Numbered from the stretch's first letter, positions 11,319 to 23,290 are shown. The stretch is DNA of 64,000 nt from Phoenix dactylifera (GCF_009389715.1 NC_052397.1:17866129-17930128), one strand, 5' to 3'. Notes: generated by a model not told the origin, from the sequence alone. Translations and numbers: made by a program.

Positions 11319-13109
11319 GATCAATGAACCCAAATAATATTTTTCAATGAGTCTTTTTGGGTGAGAACCTAGGTTTAATAGTATTAGAGCAAACTCGGCC
11401 CATAGCCTATGTGGACTAGGAGAAACTACAGCACGGGTTTATGGAGGCTGATCACGGGCCTATCATAGTGTTTGTAATTAGATTTGAATAGATTTAAACC
11501 CTTATTCTAATCAGGATATTAGGACTTAAGTAAAAGAAGTTTGTGAGGACTCGTGCGGGCATAGCCTTTTTGGATGAGGTCTTGGTTGATTTTAACCTAA
11601 CAATACTAAAAAAGAAAAAAGAAAGAAAAAAAACTCTATCATCTAATCCATACATTTGATTTAAGATATAATCCTAGCTCCCACAAACTCTGGTAATGGC
11701 CCACTCTTCCCTCTTCTAACCCCACAAACCCAACATATTTTGTATCTTAAAGCCTTCTTACTTGAAACTTGGAAGGACAGCCACTTGAATCTTGAAGGAC
11801 GGTAGAGGAAAAGACTTCTTGAAAGAGAGGATTTTATTGAAGAGGGATAACAGAATTTAGGGAGATTTTAGGAGACAACGAGGGGAGCTACAGTGGCTAT
11901 TCTTTTTTCAAATTAGCATATACGGAATGATTTTGGTATAGAGGGAACTAATGGCTAATTTCCAACTTTCTTCTCGCTTAAAAAACCCATGACACAGGCA
12001 CGTGAGACAAAAATTCCAATGATCACTCCAAAGGAAGGCACTCAATATTTTATACCTTCCCATGGACTGCAGTTGGATATGCTTGTCTGGAAGCACAGGA
12101 CATATTATAGTTACAGTCCTGTTTGGTATAAAATGGGATTTTTATGCTTGATCGGCAAGTTTGGAAATTTGCATTAATAAACAATTTCATTTTATATCAC
12201 ATGGCTGATATCACATCAAACAATTCCATTTCTATTTAGATGCTTGATTTTTATCCATAGAATTTTTTGCATACACATGTCTTTCTTTTTTTCTTTTTTC
12301 TTTTTTTATTGCGTATATGCTCACACCATCTAACGCTGTCAAGAAATTAGTAGTTTAAAATTAAAAATAGGAGAAATTAATTTTCCACCCTCCAAAACAA
12401 TAAATTCCTGTTGATTGGTCTCATAACAATTAGACCAACAATTTCAGTAAGTTTAATTTATGGTCCTTGGAAATATTTCTTTTTTTAATAAAACAAAAAT
12501 ACCCCTCCGATTTCTTCTTTCCAAACCGAAACTCACCTTCTTTTTCTTCTCCGTCCACCACCTCGTCGCCCTCCAGTCCGCCCCTGCACTCCTAATCTTT
12601 CTCCTCCTCGCCGCTGCCACCCTCCTTCTCCCGCACCCCCTACTTCCAACCTCCTCTTCCTCCTCGCTTCCCTTGCCTTTGCCCTTCTCTTTGCAGCCTC
12701 CGCCCGCTCTGGGCTGCTGCTCACCGATTTCAGAACTCCAAGCCAAGAGCATATAAAATGAGTGTTTAAAAAAAAGGTATGTATGTTAATATAATTTTTT
12801 TGAAGGATTTTCAAACAAATTCGAATATTTATCACGATATGTACGAAAAAAATTTATAATAATACGTCAAGTCAAAGTCTGCACTCGGACCTATTGCATT
12901 AATATTGCTTACCGAAATGCGTGCCATTCCCTCTTATTTTATTATATCCTATTCCTTGTACACAGCTTACGCCGGTGCACTTCACTTTCATCATAAAAGG
13001 AATCAAGCTTCCTAAACATAAAAGTGGAGCATATAGCGCTTACACTGGTGCAGACGATATCATTATATAGTGGTGATTATGCTTATATATAAATACTGCT
13101 GCAGAACGA
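11319..13109. other. Intergenic stretch between EngB and VQ genes (convergent)
   Basis: It contains a partial copy of the TCGTGCGGGCAT repeat at 11541-11570, AT-rich unique DNA, and a pyrimidine-rich low-complexity patch at 12480-12740 whose Leu/Pro/Ser-rich open frame looks compositional. A TTTATT at 12938-12943 (AATAAA on the minus strand) is a candidate poly(A) signal for the VQ gene. No supported gene. Confidence 0.45.
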
Positions 13110-13643
13110 CTAAAATCCTGCACTTGTTTGAAGATTGTTGCTGTTACCATTATCAGCTGCGGCCTTTATTCCTGGACTCCGGATAGGAAAAGAATACCAC
13201 TCTGAGAAAGCCGAAGGCGATAACAGCTCCGTTGGTCCAGTTCCAGCTTCCTCCTCGTTCGAGCTCGGTGGCGCGATTCTTTCCCCCTGAGCAGATGGAC
13301 CGCCAAGATTGCACTCTAAGCCACCGTGTTCGAATGCCGGTGGAGGTGGTGGACGTGGGAGCATCTGAGGAGCCGATTGTAGCGGAAGAGGTCGTATCAC
13401 GTCGCTCGCTTGCGGTCGATGAGATACGGACGACGATGGCGCACCGGTGAGTCGCTGCACTAGCTGGCGGAAGCCTCGAGGATCGACATGATACACCCTA
13501 GGTGGCGGCGGCATGGGTCTTCGCCATGGCTTCGCCGGAGGTTGGTTTACGGAGTGTATCGCCGCCGCGTGCGGTGGAGAGACATGTGGTCGGTTATCCG
13601 GCGCAGGCGGCTGAGGAGGAGAGAAAGGAGATCCTTCTTCCAT
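13110..13643 (-). CDS. VQ motif-containing protein
   Basis: This is an intronless frame of 177 residues starting at the ATG at 13643 and ending in TAG at 13112-13110. Residues 58-67 read FRQLVQRLTG, an exact match to the plant VQ signature FxxxVQxLTG. The flanks are very rich in Pro and Ser, which is usual for this family. VQ proteins are small, mostly intronless nuclear cofactors that bind WRKY transcription factors and MAP kinase substrates and tune defence and growth. Only the motif is conserved, so the subgroup is unclear. Upstream (higher coordinates) lie a TATA box about 78 bases from the ATG and a W-box core TTGACC, consistent with WRKY feedback control, which is an inference. A plus-strand open frame across the locus is an antisense shadow. 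Confidence 0.9.
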   Translation of the reverse strand: MEEGSPFSPPQPPAPDNRPHVSPPHAAAIHSVNQPPAKPWRRPMPPPPRVYHVDPRGFRQLVQRLTGAPSSSVSHRPQASDVIRPLPLQSAPQMLPRPPPPPAFEHGGLECNLGGPSAQGERIAPPSSNEEEAGTGPTELLSPSAFSEWYSFPIRSPGIKAAADNGNSNNLQTSAGF

Positions 13644-13719
13644 TTTCAGCGTGTTTGGAGGGAAATGGGTTGTGAAACAGTAACCGTGGGGGCGGGGCGC
13701 CTCGTCTCGCCTTGGCCTT

Positions 13720-13727
13720 CTTATATG
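13720..13727 (-). promoter_or_regulatory. TATA box of the VQ gene
   Basis: On the minus strand the sequence reads CCATATAAGAAGG, about 78 bases before the VQ start codon, a good plant TATA match at a suitable distance for a short 5' UTR. Confidence 0.55.
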
Positions 13728-13785
13728 GAGTTCGGACGCGGGCCAGTGCGGCGGCTAACGCTTTGGTCGCCCACGCGTCCCTTTT

Positions 13786-13791
13786 GGTCAA
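13786..13791 (-). promoter_or_regulatory. W-box core (TTGACC) in the VQ promoter
   Basis: GGTCAA on the plus strand is TTGACC on the minus strand, about 60 bases upstream of the TATA box. W-boxes bind WRKY factors, the partners of VQ proteins. The hexamer is short and common, so function is an inference. Confidence 0.4.
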
Positions 13792-13910
13792 AAAAAAGAT
13801 TGGCGCGGTCATGAGCTCCCGCCTTCCTCGGTGCGTCCTGAGAGATCATGGCCTACCACAGTTATGTCACGGTAATAACCTTTCTAGAGTAAATAAAAGA
13901 GAAAATTCCC

Positions 13911-13964
13911 TTTGCATTGCACCCCGTAGGATAGGTAGACGTCATGCCACTCACTTATCTTAGA
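13911..13964 (+). repeat. Direct repeat pair, copy 1 (partner at 14838-14887)
   Basis: The segment TTGCATTGCACCC then GTAGGATAGGT and GACGTCATGCCACT recurs about 930 bases downstream with few mismatches. Similarity does not continue on either side, so these are not shown to be LTRs. Confidence 0.6.
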
Positions 13965-15579
13965 ATATGATATATGGGATGCAAGTGATTTAAGATTAAA
14001 AAATTCTACAGATTGCAAATATTTTTTTTTTATTAATGATTGAAAAGAAGTCATCTTGGATTGTTAAGATGGAAGAAAGGGTAGCAGGGGAAAAAAAAAA
14101 CAGAAGGAAAAAAGACAATGCCGCATTTGCTATGAGATCACACCACCCGCTCGCCACCGACTTGCGTAAGTAGCAAAGTTGAACACTCCTATGGAAGTTT
14201 TGAACGCGCGCTGTCCTCATATTCCGGGAATGTCTCTGTCGAAACCTTAGTTGTTTCTCCCCAAGATTCAACCTTAACCATGCGTTGACTATGACGTCGC
14301 CATAACGCCGATCGTACGTCCCCAGGATGGTGGATGAACCTCCTACTCTTCTGATGATTCCTGCAGTCTGTGGGGGTGGAATCATGATCGTCCGATGACG
14401 CACTCCACAATCCAAGAGGCAGTTCTTTTAGCCACGGGAAAAAGGTGGTACGTTGCCGGCGCCTTCTGCGAACGGTTCATGTGGTTGACTCGTCTTTTCT
14501 AGAAACACAAAGAGATCGAAGGAGATGGGTGATCGAAGCACGATAGTTACCAAGGAGGCTTTCGCAAATGGGGAACAACGGGCGAGATCGGCCAGGGGGC
14601 AACTGGTAGTGAGGATCAGCCTCACCCCAGGAGTGGTGAGACCAATGTGCATGATCTATGCGATATGGTATTAAAAAGGCCAACGGCGGAGTACAAAAGA
14701 AACCGACTTTAAAGTCGGATTAAATATGAAAAGCCCGAGTGGCTGACTTTGCAAAAAGAAAAATAAAACCTAGCTCAGTCGACATGGACGATCTCGGCAC
14801 CGACCTCAGAAGCAGCTTTAGTTTCGAACCTCAACACCTTGCATTGCACCCTGTAGGATAGGTTGACGTCATGCCACTTATCTTAGAGACGACGTCATAC
14901 TACCTATCTCAAAGATGGACAACCATCGCCTATCTCTTAACTATACATTACAAGACAACACATAATATGCAATGGGATATGAGATAGGTAATAATCGATC
15001 ATCTCTATAATGGTCGAGATATCACCTATCCAAATATGCACCATTCCTTGCAGTGCGAAATATGTATCCATGGAGGATTCCGAATCTTGGTCACTTACAA
15101 TGAAATAAGCTGCGTTATAAAAATTTCTAGTGAAGCACAAACTCTTCCGTAGCTTGAGGATATGTTCGTTGAGCGTAAGTTTTATCCAAACTGTCAAGTT
15201 AGGATACTTGACGGTTCGAAATGAAGTTGAGATTAGTTTCTGAAGAAATCCATAAATGTGGTTATGGCCTTAAGCGAGTGGTCCATGGGAGTTATAAGTT
15301 ACTTTGATTAAACTTACGAGCTTTGATTTAGAAATTTATTTTGCTTCAAATTATTCACCAGTAAAATTGACTTAAACAGCAAAGTTAAAAACTAATCCAT
15401 ATAGAAATTTTGTGTAATTTGAATAATTAAGTTAGTATTATTCCAACCATGGTTGGTGGCAGGCTAACTGCTAGCTATGGAAAAAAATAGATGCCGGACT
15501 CAGTTCCAGGCATCAACCGGTGAACCGGATCATTATTTTTGATCCGTCTTCTGTGCCACCCATGAAGTACTGAGAGAGA
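13965..15579. other. Gene-free stretch with second direct-repeat copy
   Basis: Copy 2 of the direct repeat lies at 14838-14887, followed by a further GACGTCATAC stretch. The rest has short open frames without family resemblance or splice structure. I see no gene. Confidence 0.4.
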
Positions 15580-16420
15580 GACTCGATCCTGAATATTGCG
15601 GCGGTGGCTAGCCGGCCGCTAGCCTTAGACTGCTTCACCAACCAACTACGAAAACTTGGTTATGCCAGGGTTAAAGTAGAAATCAGTGCCCTAAAACCTC
15701 TCAAGCTAGGGGTCTCCATCAAGAGACAAATGCAGAAGTTCTGGCAGGTATTCATCTACGAGAACTTACTGGTGTTCTATTACATCTGCGTCTGGACACT
15801 TGGAAGGTGAATCTCGGCACCCCTCCCCCATGTTGGCTCCGATGAAGGAATTAGGAGTTAGGGTTTCTCCAGTGCCTATGGTGGTGGAGAACCCCTAGGA
15901 CACCCTGAACCAATCAGAGAAGGATAGGGTCGATGGGGATCATTGCCCAATCTTTGGTCCCTCGCTAGCCACTAACCAGATTCGATAGCCAAGTGTAGGG
16001 ACTCGACAGAAGAAGATAATTATGTCCACCCTCGAGTTGGCCTCGGGGCCGACCTCCTCCCAATCCGGCCCGAGTTCCTCCAAAAACAAGTCGAGTTTGT
16101 CCGAATCTCCACCGGATTCGGACAGATGTTAGAAACCCATCAAGGTAGCCCAAAGAAGATCACTAGAGAAGAATGTCTTGACCAGCGACTTAGGGGCTTC
16201 CGCTGAAGAGGCGAGGCAAATGAGTCAAGGGACCGAGTCTAGCCAGGTTTTGGGGTGTATTACAAGTCGAGCCTAAGTTGACGGCCTGGAGGGCCGGGTT
16301 GCTGGACCTCGGGCCAGCACTGTCATGGGGGAGGCCAGATCCAGATTTCGTCCACTAAAGCAGGTTAGGAGCTCACCCAAGGTTCGAACTGATGTTGGGT
16401 CGGTGAATGCCAGGCTTCCC
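15580..16420 (+). mobile_element. Degenerate LINE ORF1 remnant (DUF4283 / CCHC zinc-knuckle type)
   Basis: The plus-strand frame from about 15585 reads RPLALDCFTNQLRKLGYARV then VKVEISALKPLKLGV, FWQVFIYENL and a degraded YYICVWTLGR. This matches the conserved block before the zinc knuckle of plant L1-type LINE ORF1 proteins, where the usual text is like RPLALD, GYARVCVEI and FVYENLP.FCYRCGR.GH. The zinc-knuckle cysteines are mostly lost and a stop follows. The next several hundred bases resemble the Ser/Pro-rich ORF1 linker with several stops. No RT domain is visible nearby, so this is an isolated decayed fragment. Confidence 0.65.
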
Positions 16421-19400
16421 AACACCAACTGTTGTCTCCTTCGTCGGACGAGGGTCTCCTTTCTCCTAAGGGCAAACATGACCTTCAGCAACATAAGTGT
16501 CCCCCCTCCTTCTTAGGTGATGGACGCCTGGATCATCGAGTGGGTAGGCGGTTCAGCAGAACCATGGGGAACCAATTATTCAATGAAACCTAAAGGGGGT
16601 TCCCTACTAGAGGTGTGTTAGAGTTTGGTACATGCAATGCACGTAATATTGAGATAGATTAACCCCCCGATGGATCTTAAAGTTTGCGAGTTTTATTTTA
16701 ATAGTAAAATACATGATGTTTTTGCAAATGAGCTATACAATAGTTTTTTTTCATTTTTACATGTGATGCTATAAGATCTTTAATAATAAGATCCATCAAA
16801 CCTATTGGATACCTATGTGTGCTCCAATCCCGTTGATTACATATTTCTCAATTGGATTCATTTGGACTTGTGAATATGATCAAAACATCATGACCCAATA
16901 GGGCAATAGTTATTTTTTGTTAGAAATATATTACATCCTTGAGTGGGTTTAATATCACATATTTAAGTGTCTATTTGGATATTTCTGCATCAAATTAGAT
17001 CTGTAGGCCCATCCAGCCCGGCACCTTCTATAAGAAAAGAAAAGAGTAAAAGACCCATGGAGGTCTGTTTTTCCTGGATGTGGGCTGAAGGGTATTGAGA
17101 CGATATGGGTCGTGCTCAAACGGGCTTCTCACTCCATGAATCCAGTAGGAAAATCAGTCCAAATCCAGTTGAGTTACGCAAACATGACCTATAAAATTCA
17201 AAACTGGGATTATGTGCGGAATAGTGTTCAGTCTAGCCAAATAAGCCACAATTGCACCATTAGTTTTAAGTGTCTCTCAGTTGAGATGGAAGGGTTGACA
17301 TGGGCAGCCCGATATTTCCTCTAGAATGAGGTATATAGTTAACAAGATAAAACAATCATTCTATGCATTAGAGCAACATTAGTCTTAGTCTCTATGCATG
17401 GATTCTTATCAGGCATGGAGACGAGATGATTTACATCTTGGATGTTAGCAAGCCAATATTGGGCCTAGACTCCGGAAAGGGTGATTGCATGCACGCACGA
17501 TATTGATGCATGACTAACGCCAACATCCAAACAAGGCCTTAGTTTATTAGCTTGCACCCGCCTCCCTCTGCTGCATTGCTATAACTACTACTGTCTTGCC
17601 CATATGGATTAGAAGAGCGAAGCCTGGAAGAATTCCGGCAGAGCGGTTTTTTGGTAGACATTGCTATAAGGGTGTTTACCAGCGACCGTCCTATTCTGCG
17701 GCAGGACCAAGTTGGAGATTTAATGGCGGCAGATCCTCGTAACTGCATTGATGCAAATTGGTCGAGTGCACCAATGGAAAGATGAATGAGTGGCCTACCA
17801 TCTAAACACAAGTTAATCAAGATTCCATGGCGTCATGGCCCACCAGCCCCATTTGGAGGCATGGTTGCTTAGGGGTCATACTCACACGAGAGAAGGATTT
17901 CTCCTCCTAATGGCCTGAGAGCAACATGAAACAAGCGCAGCATTGGGGCCTCGGCCAAACCTTGTTTCCTTCTCAAATGGGGACCTCTTCATTCATACAA
18001 GTATCCCCCACCCCTCGTTCGGATTGTGAGATTTCATCTCAGGCTTAACTGGCATTTGTTTGCATCCAATAAAGCCCCTACCACGCCACCATGTCCGGTT
18101 GCCGGCCGCGGGAACAGCTGCAGGTGGGCGGGCGGCCCCATGGCCTGCAAAGGTTCTGCACTGTCCATCGCCATGGGACCGACAGGGCTCGCCGGACAAC
18201 ACTCTCTATAACCGCCCCGTATACGACCAAACGACAGTACTTGACAGTGTCATAAACCACCATTCAATGGATACGAACTTGGAAGCAATATTCACCATGA
18301 TGATAAACTACCAAGGACCCATCTCAGATGTTGCACCATTAATCCCCCCTTTGCAATTCATTCTTTTTCGAAATCTTCGCCGCTGAACGGGTTCGGCGGC
18401 CAAGGAACTTGCAACGACGCGTCCAAAACCCAAGACAGCACAAGACACTGTCGCAAGGTAGTACCATTGACAAGACTTCTCGGATTCAAAACTCCATGGA
18501 TTCACCGCTTGCATAAGTTACCAAAGCCTCGTCCGGAATCTAAAGTTTATGCTTCATAATTCATCCCGGGGGCTGGTACATTCCCATCTGGTTCGTGCAT
18601 CAAGAACACGACAAGTAGGGGGAGAATGCACGGCAGATTTTAGTGGGGCAATGAACTAAATCTTCCATCAATTATATAACTGTCCGTGACTGCTTTTGGA
18701 CATGTCAGGGATGATGATTTCCAAACCCAATCCGATTAAAAGGATTGAAATGGCCCAGCAAGCACAGCAGTCATCACAGCTCGCTTAAACTTGTGAATGA
18801 CCCCTCTTTCCCCTTCTCAGGGCTGGCGTATCAAGCCAGCCCACGCTTCCTCATCTACCGTCACTTCCTCTTTTCAGTTTAGTGGCTTGCCCTGGCAGTA
18901 AGGTCTTGTCATTGCCCACATGAGTGGCTTCCTTAATAGTACGGAGGGGAGCCACTGAAGCATGATAGAGAAGGGTCTTGTCGACAGATCTTTCAAAGCG
19001 AAAATGCTACATTGATGACTACCCTGGTCGAGATGGCCATCACCACCCTAAAAGTTGGAACAACCATGCAACCCTCCTAGCTGCGGTAAAACCAGCTCCT
19101 TTTCTTTTTGCTAAAGAAAACCAACTCCTTTTCATCCAAAACAAAGTAAAGCCTGGAACCAAAACCTTCTGGTTTCTAGATGCCACCGGTTGGATTGGTC
19201 TTTTCCATCCAATCACCTCTCTCGTTCTGCGAATTGAATCCGAACTACGGCCAAGTGCCTGATACATCACTCCATTAACTCGATGTTTGAACGCTTAAGG
19301 AAAAAAAAGAAGACTAAAAGTCTTCATGTGTAGTTGGCTTGAGTTGGAAGTCTTCGAGTGCAGCAGACCGTACTCCATGGATACATAGATACAGAAGCAG

Positions 19401-20113
19401 CCCGATCCTACCAAGGAAGGCTAAGGTTTTCCTTCATACAATCCCTTTGCACCCCACATTAAAAAATGACAAGAGGTCCAGAATAAACAGAGCATATTGG
19501 ATTTTGTTTTGACCGAGGGGCCTAAGAGAGATGATAAACCTCATGGGTTAACCATGGCAATAGATAAATTAATGTGTTGAAGAAAGAAGTGGGACGTGAA
19601 TTGTGACCCGATAGAAGCACTACGAACAAGAGGATCTCCTGGTGATTAATATCGTATAGAATTTCCAACTTTATCAATGCCATCAAAAGATTTACAAGCA
19701 CCGGCAGATGCGCATTCTAAACATAATCGCAGGGTAAGGACCGAACAAAAATGGGTACCCGATATCGCAACCTCACCATCTTATTGAGGATGGAGACTCT
19801 TGGAAGGTGGATCTAAATCCACAAACGGGCTCGCTGCCAATCATGTACATTTCGATGCTTCTTCGTGTATGAAGAATCAATACAACAGAGAATTATGAGT
19901 ATATTAGTTTACACGAGAGAGCAGAGCTTATATACCTCCAAATCCAAGGCCTCGCTTGCCATGGTCCCGCCGCGAGGGGCGAGTCCGGCGGCGGCGGCGG
20001 CCCACTCCAATCGACCTTCCTTCGGGCCTCCTCCCATTCATAGCAAATTTGATTCCAATCGAAGTGAGCCAGCCAATGAGCAGAAGACCAAGCCGCGAGC
20101 GATCATCCCCTCG
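16421..20113. other. Gene-free stretch upstream in coordinate, 3' of the PUB gene
   Basis: This 3.7-kb stretch has only short open frames with no recognisable motif, splice pattern or repeat pairing visible by eye. Part of it near 20000 will be the 3' UTR of the minus-strand U-box gene. Nothing else can be supported. Confidence 0.4.
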
Positions 20114-21454
20114 TCATTGGATCGTCCTCGTGAGCTTGCACTTGGAGATGAACAGGGTAGCTGTGTAATTGAGACTGCATAGCTTCAGCAGCTCGGCCGA
20201 CCGCTGCTTTAGCTCCGGGCTGCAGCCACTCTGTATAACGAGCAGCAACTTGGCAGCCAAGCCCGCCTCGACCGCAAGCGAAGCACATTCATCGGGAGCG
20301 AGCTTACAGACCGCCCATAAGATAGACAATGCGTACTGCGTACAGGACTCGGAGACCCGCATCAACAGCCTCACGGCATTGGGAATGGTCCGAGGGCAAT
20401 CCTTCAAAGCCACCCGCCCTTCAGGGATCGTCGAAAGATCATCCAAGATATGGAGAGCCAATTCCAAGCACTCTGGACTCAAATTGGGCAAGAGCTCGAC
20501 GAGCTGCGAGACGGCGCCAACGCTGACGATGAGGCCTCTGACTCGTTCGTGGGAGCAAATGGTCTTGAGCAAACTGAGCCCGGTCCAGGTGCCGTTGGGG
20601 TGCCTCCTATCCTTCGCCAGCCTCATCAACCCTGCCAAAAGACTCAAACTCGACACGATCTCCGACCGGAAATCCTTCTCTCCCATCAGCATCTCGATGA
20701 GCCTCGTGCAATTGATCTTGGTATCGATCGTCCCCTCGTTGAGCATGTCGACGACCAGCGATATCTTCGCTGGCTGCATTAGATTCACCTTCGCCTCCGA
20801 ATCCAGCGAAAGGTTGACGAGGATGCCGATCGCCTCGGAGCCGACAGCATGGGAAGTGAAGGGCCCTAGAAGGGAGGTCAGAAGGGCGACGCCGCCGTAG
20901 TCGGCGACGGTCTTCTGGACGGAGGAGTGGTCGACGGCCATCTTCTGCAGCTCTTTCAGAGCTTGGACTCTGGCCTGGCCTTTAACCTTTTTGAGGGTCT
21001 CGAGGAGCTCGGCGGCGCGGCCCTGGACGTCCTCGGAGCGCTTCTTGAAGCGGAGGTAGCGCTGGGAGAACCAGGCGTGGATCAGCTGGTGGAGGGTGCG
21101 GTTGGGCGTGACGGCGTCGTCCCAGAGCTCTTGCATGGTGGTGGGGCAGGTCAAGTGTCCCATGGATAGCCATTTGAGGATGTTGAAGCGCTCGTAGGTC
21201 TGGCCGGTGCACAGGGTCACCGGATCCACCATAGGCTCCAGGGAGATGGGGCAGATGAACACCGAGGGGACGTCCTCCACCGGCTCCAGCTCCTCGATCA
21301 TCTTCTTCAAGTCCACCTTCTCGCAGGTGGCGCTGCCGAGGCCGCACCCGCCTGCACCGCCGCCCAAGATGCCATCTTTCACAGCCGTCTCCAGATCCAG
21401 GATCTGGCCGCCGCCCTCCAGCCTCCACGACGGCGGTTGCTGGTACTGCGGCAT
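20114..21454 (-). CDS. U-box domain E3 ubiquitin ligase with ARM repeats (PUB30/31 type)
   Basis: This is an intronless frame of 446 residues from the ATG at 21454 (MPQYQQPPSWRLEGGGQ) to TGA at 20116-20114. The open frame extends a few codons upstream without an ATG. The N-terminal LDLETAVKDGILGG is typical of Arabidopsis PUB30/PUB31. The U-box spans about residues 63-137, with FICPISLEPMVDPVTLCTGQ, the YER turn, CPTT and TPNRTLHQLI. From about residue 160 to the end are helical armadillo-like repeats with GGVALLTSLL, EAIGILVNLS, LVELLPNL and ALSILWAVC. U-box proteins recruit E2 enzymes and ubiquitinate targets bound by the ARM region; members of this clade have been linked to stress responses. 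The 5' leader is rich in CTT and CTC on the coding strand. The large plus-strand open frames here are antisense shadows. Confidence 0.94.
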   Translation of the reverse strand: MPQYQQPPSWRLEGGGQILDLETAVKDGILGGGAGGCGLGSATCEKVDLKKMIEELEPVEDVPSVFICPISLEPMVDPVTLCTGQTYERFNILKWLSMGHLTCPTTMQELWDDAVTPNRTLHQLIHAWFSQRYLRFKKRSEDVQGRAAELLETLKKVKGQARVQALKELQKMAVDHSSVQKTVADYGGVALLTSLLGPFTSHAVGSEAIGILVNLSLDSEAKVNLMQPAKISLVVDMLNEGTIDTKINCTRLIEMLMGEKDFRSEIVSSLSLLAGLMRLAKDRRHPNGTWTGLSLLKTICSHERVRGLIVSVGAVSQLVELLPNLSPECLELALHILDDLSTIPEGRVALKDCPRTIPNAVRLLMRVSESCTQYALSILWAVCKLAPDECASLAVEAGLAAKLLLVIQSGCSPELKQRSAELLKLCSLNYTATLFISKCKLTRTIQ

Positions 21455-21505
21455 TGTTCTGAGGCCCAAGATTCGATTTTTACGGGAAGGAAAGGGGAAA
21501 CAGGG

Positions 21506-21602
21506 GAAGAAGAAGAAGAAGAAGAAGCGAAAGGGGGGAGAGGGAGGGGCGGAGGACTAGTGAGAGGAAAAGAGAGAAATGAGGAGGAGGAGGAGGAGGC
21601 GG
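21506..21602. repeat. Purine microsatellites (GAA)n and (GAG)n in the PUB 5' leader
   Basis: GAA triplets at 21506-21528 and GAG triplets at about 21580-21602 lie within 150 bases upstream of the PUB start codon, so as CTT/CTC runs in its likely 5' UTR. Pyrimidine-rich leaders are common in plant genes. Confidence 0.7.
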
Positions 21603-22840
21603 ACGACAGCGAAATGGGAGATGGGGACTCCCTTCCTCTCTCCTTTTGGCGCTGGAAGTATAGTGGAGGTGGTTGCCCCAGTCAAAAGGAGGGAGGCCAT
21701 CATCATCACCGGCATCATGGACTTATAATCCAAAGCGGCCCTCCGGAAAGCCACCACCTCGGCCTCACTGGAGCTGAGAAAAAAGGCGAAATCATCAGCA
21801 AGCAAAGACCTTTGAGACCCGGATCAGAAGACAGAAGAAAAAAGTGAGGAGAGGAAATCTGAACCTCCAAAGAAAAGGAGAGTGGGAGCTCCAAAGACCA
21901 CCAGAAGGGAGTCCAAAAGAAGCCGGGAAAAATCTCGGAGATATGGAGGAATCCCAGAGAGAGAGATACTGAGACCCAGGTCCCTCCCACCTTGTATGGG
22001 TAGAGCTGGAAAAAGAGAAGAAGATGGAGAAAGAAAGCATACACTCCAAAACAATGAAGAGAGAGTGTGTAGAGAGAGAAAGCACCGTATTTTTCCCCCC
22101 CCCCTCTCAAGCGAAATAGAGTGGTATTATAAGTGACATTTAATAAAGGAAGAGAGTGGGGAGTGGGGGGTTCACCTCTTCTCTGCTCTCCTCCCTTGCT
22201 GCCTCTTCTATTTCTCTCCTTTTTGCTCAGTCGCTTAGAAAATACCCGCCAAGAAGTGGGAAAAAAGTATTGGTTTTGGGATGCGGGAGAACGTTTTGTG
22301 GCCTGACGACCAGTTGGGAGTTGAGGTGTAACATGACAGCTGTTATGATTACATCATAACGCCGTTATTACGATTTTATATATATTTAATATTATTCTCT
22401 TGTTAGTAATAAAATTTAAATAATGACGATTATTTAGCAACTGTTGCATAGTTTGCACTAAGACATCACTCTGCATTTTGCTGCTCCTCTAAAACAAAAT
22501 ACTTTTAATTCGAATCTGCAGATTAGATTTTAAGAATAGTTGTTATTCATTGAACAATGAATGTTAAAAAATATAGTTAATGTACTATGCTGTGGTTCAA
22601 ATCTGGCCTGGGGTGACCACGTCGGAAGAGTCGAGGAAGTCGTCAGAATGTGGAGAAAGAGGATAAGAGCCACCTTCTATGATTGGCGGTGTACCTGCAC
22701 AAAGCCTCACCGGTGTCTTCGATGAGGGTCTTCCGATGTTCAAGTTAGAGTGGTATTTAGTTGGTCCAGCCAAAAAGTCCCTTAGGTGTTACCTGTTAGG
22801 ATCCTTTATAATCCTGATAGGAGCACTTAAATGGCGGAGG
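21603..22840. other. PUB upstream region and AT-rich intergenic DNA
   Basis: This should hold the promoter of the minus-strand U-box gene, but I cannot place a TATA box with confidence. From 22600 the sequence changes to GC-richer repeat-like DNA that continues into the 109-bp tandem duplication. No gene seen. Confidence 0.4.
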
Positions 22841-23058
22841 TATGACCCGTTCCCATCATAAGTGGGAGTGAAGTGCAGCTTGAACTTGCTTGTAACGTGC
22901 GGTGGAGTCCGTCCTTGGAAATGATGAGACGTTGACAGTCGTAGCAGGGTACGGCCCGTTCTCATCATGAGTGGGAGTGGCATGCAACTTGAGCTTACTT
23001 GTGGCGCACGGTGGAGTCCATTTTTGGAAACGACAAGGTGTTGCCCTTGACCGTCGTG
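22841..23058 (+). repeat. Tandem duplication, two units of 109 bp
   Basis: Unit 1 starts at 22841 (TATGACCCGTTCCCATCAT) and unit 2 at 22950 (TACGGCCCGTTCTCATCAT). Both continue with GAGTGGGAGTG-like, CTTGAACTTGCTTGT-like and CGGTGGAGTCC segments at the same offsets. The units have diverged at many positions. Confidence 0.7.
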
Positions 23059-23290
23059 GGCCAGTAAGCGAAGCATGGCGTGGTGGTATCGCAATGCATA
23101 GCCACGTAGGAGGACGAAAGTACGCACATGGGTGCGGCCATTGGCGAGGCCGAGCACTTCGAGAAGTCGCGTTAGACATTTGACGAGGTCGACTAGATAG
23201 ATACTAGGGCCAGCCTAGCATCCTGGGTTCTGAGGCGTGCTCGGTGTAGTGCTCCGAGCTCGAGGGTCAGGGTAATTACTGGAGATACTG

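Noticed and set aside
12460-12756. 98-codon Leu/Ser/Pro-rich frame
   Set aside because: Pyrimidine-rich low-complexity DNA that opens frames on both strands; no domain or homologue recognised.
13911-14887. The direct repeat pair as LTRs of a retrotransposon
   Set aside because: Similarity covers only about 50 bp and does not extend; no TG..CA ends, primer-binding site or coding domain between them.
20169-21169. Several plus-strand open frames up to 243 codons
   Set aside because: They are shadows of the GC-rich U-box gene on the other strand and have no family features.
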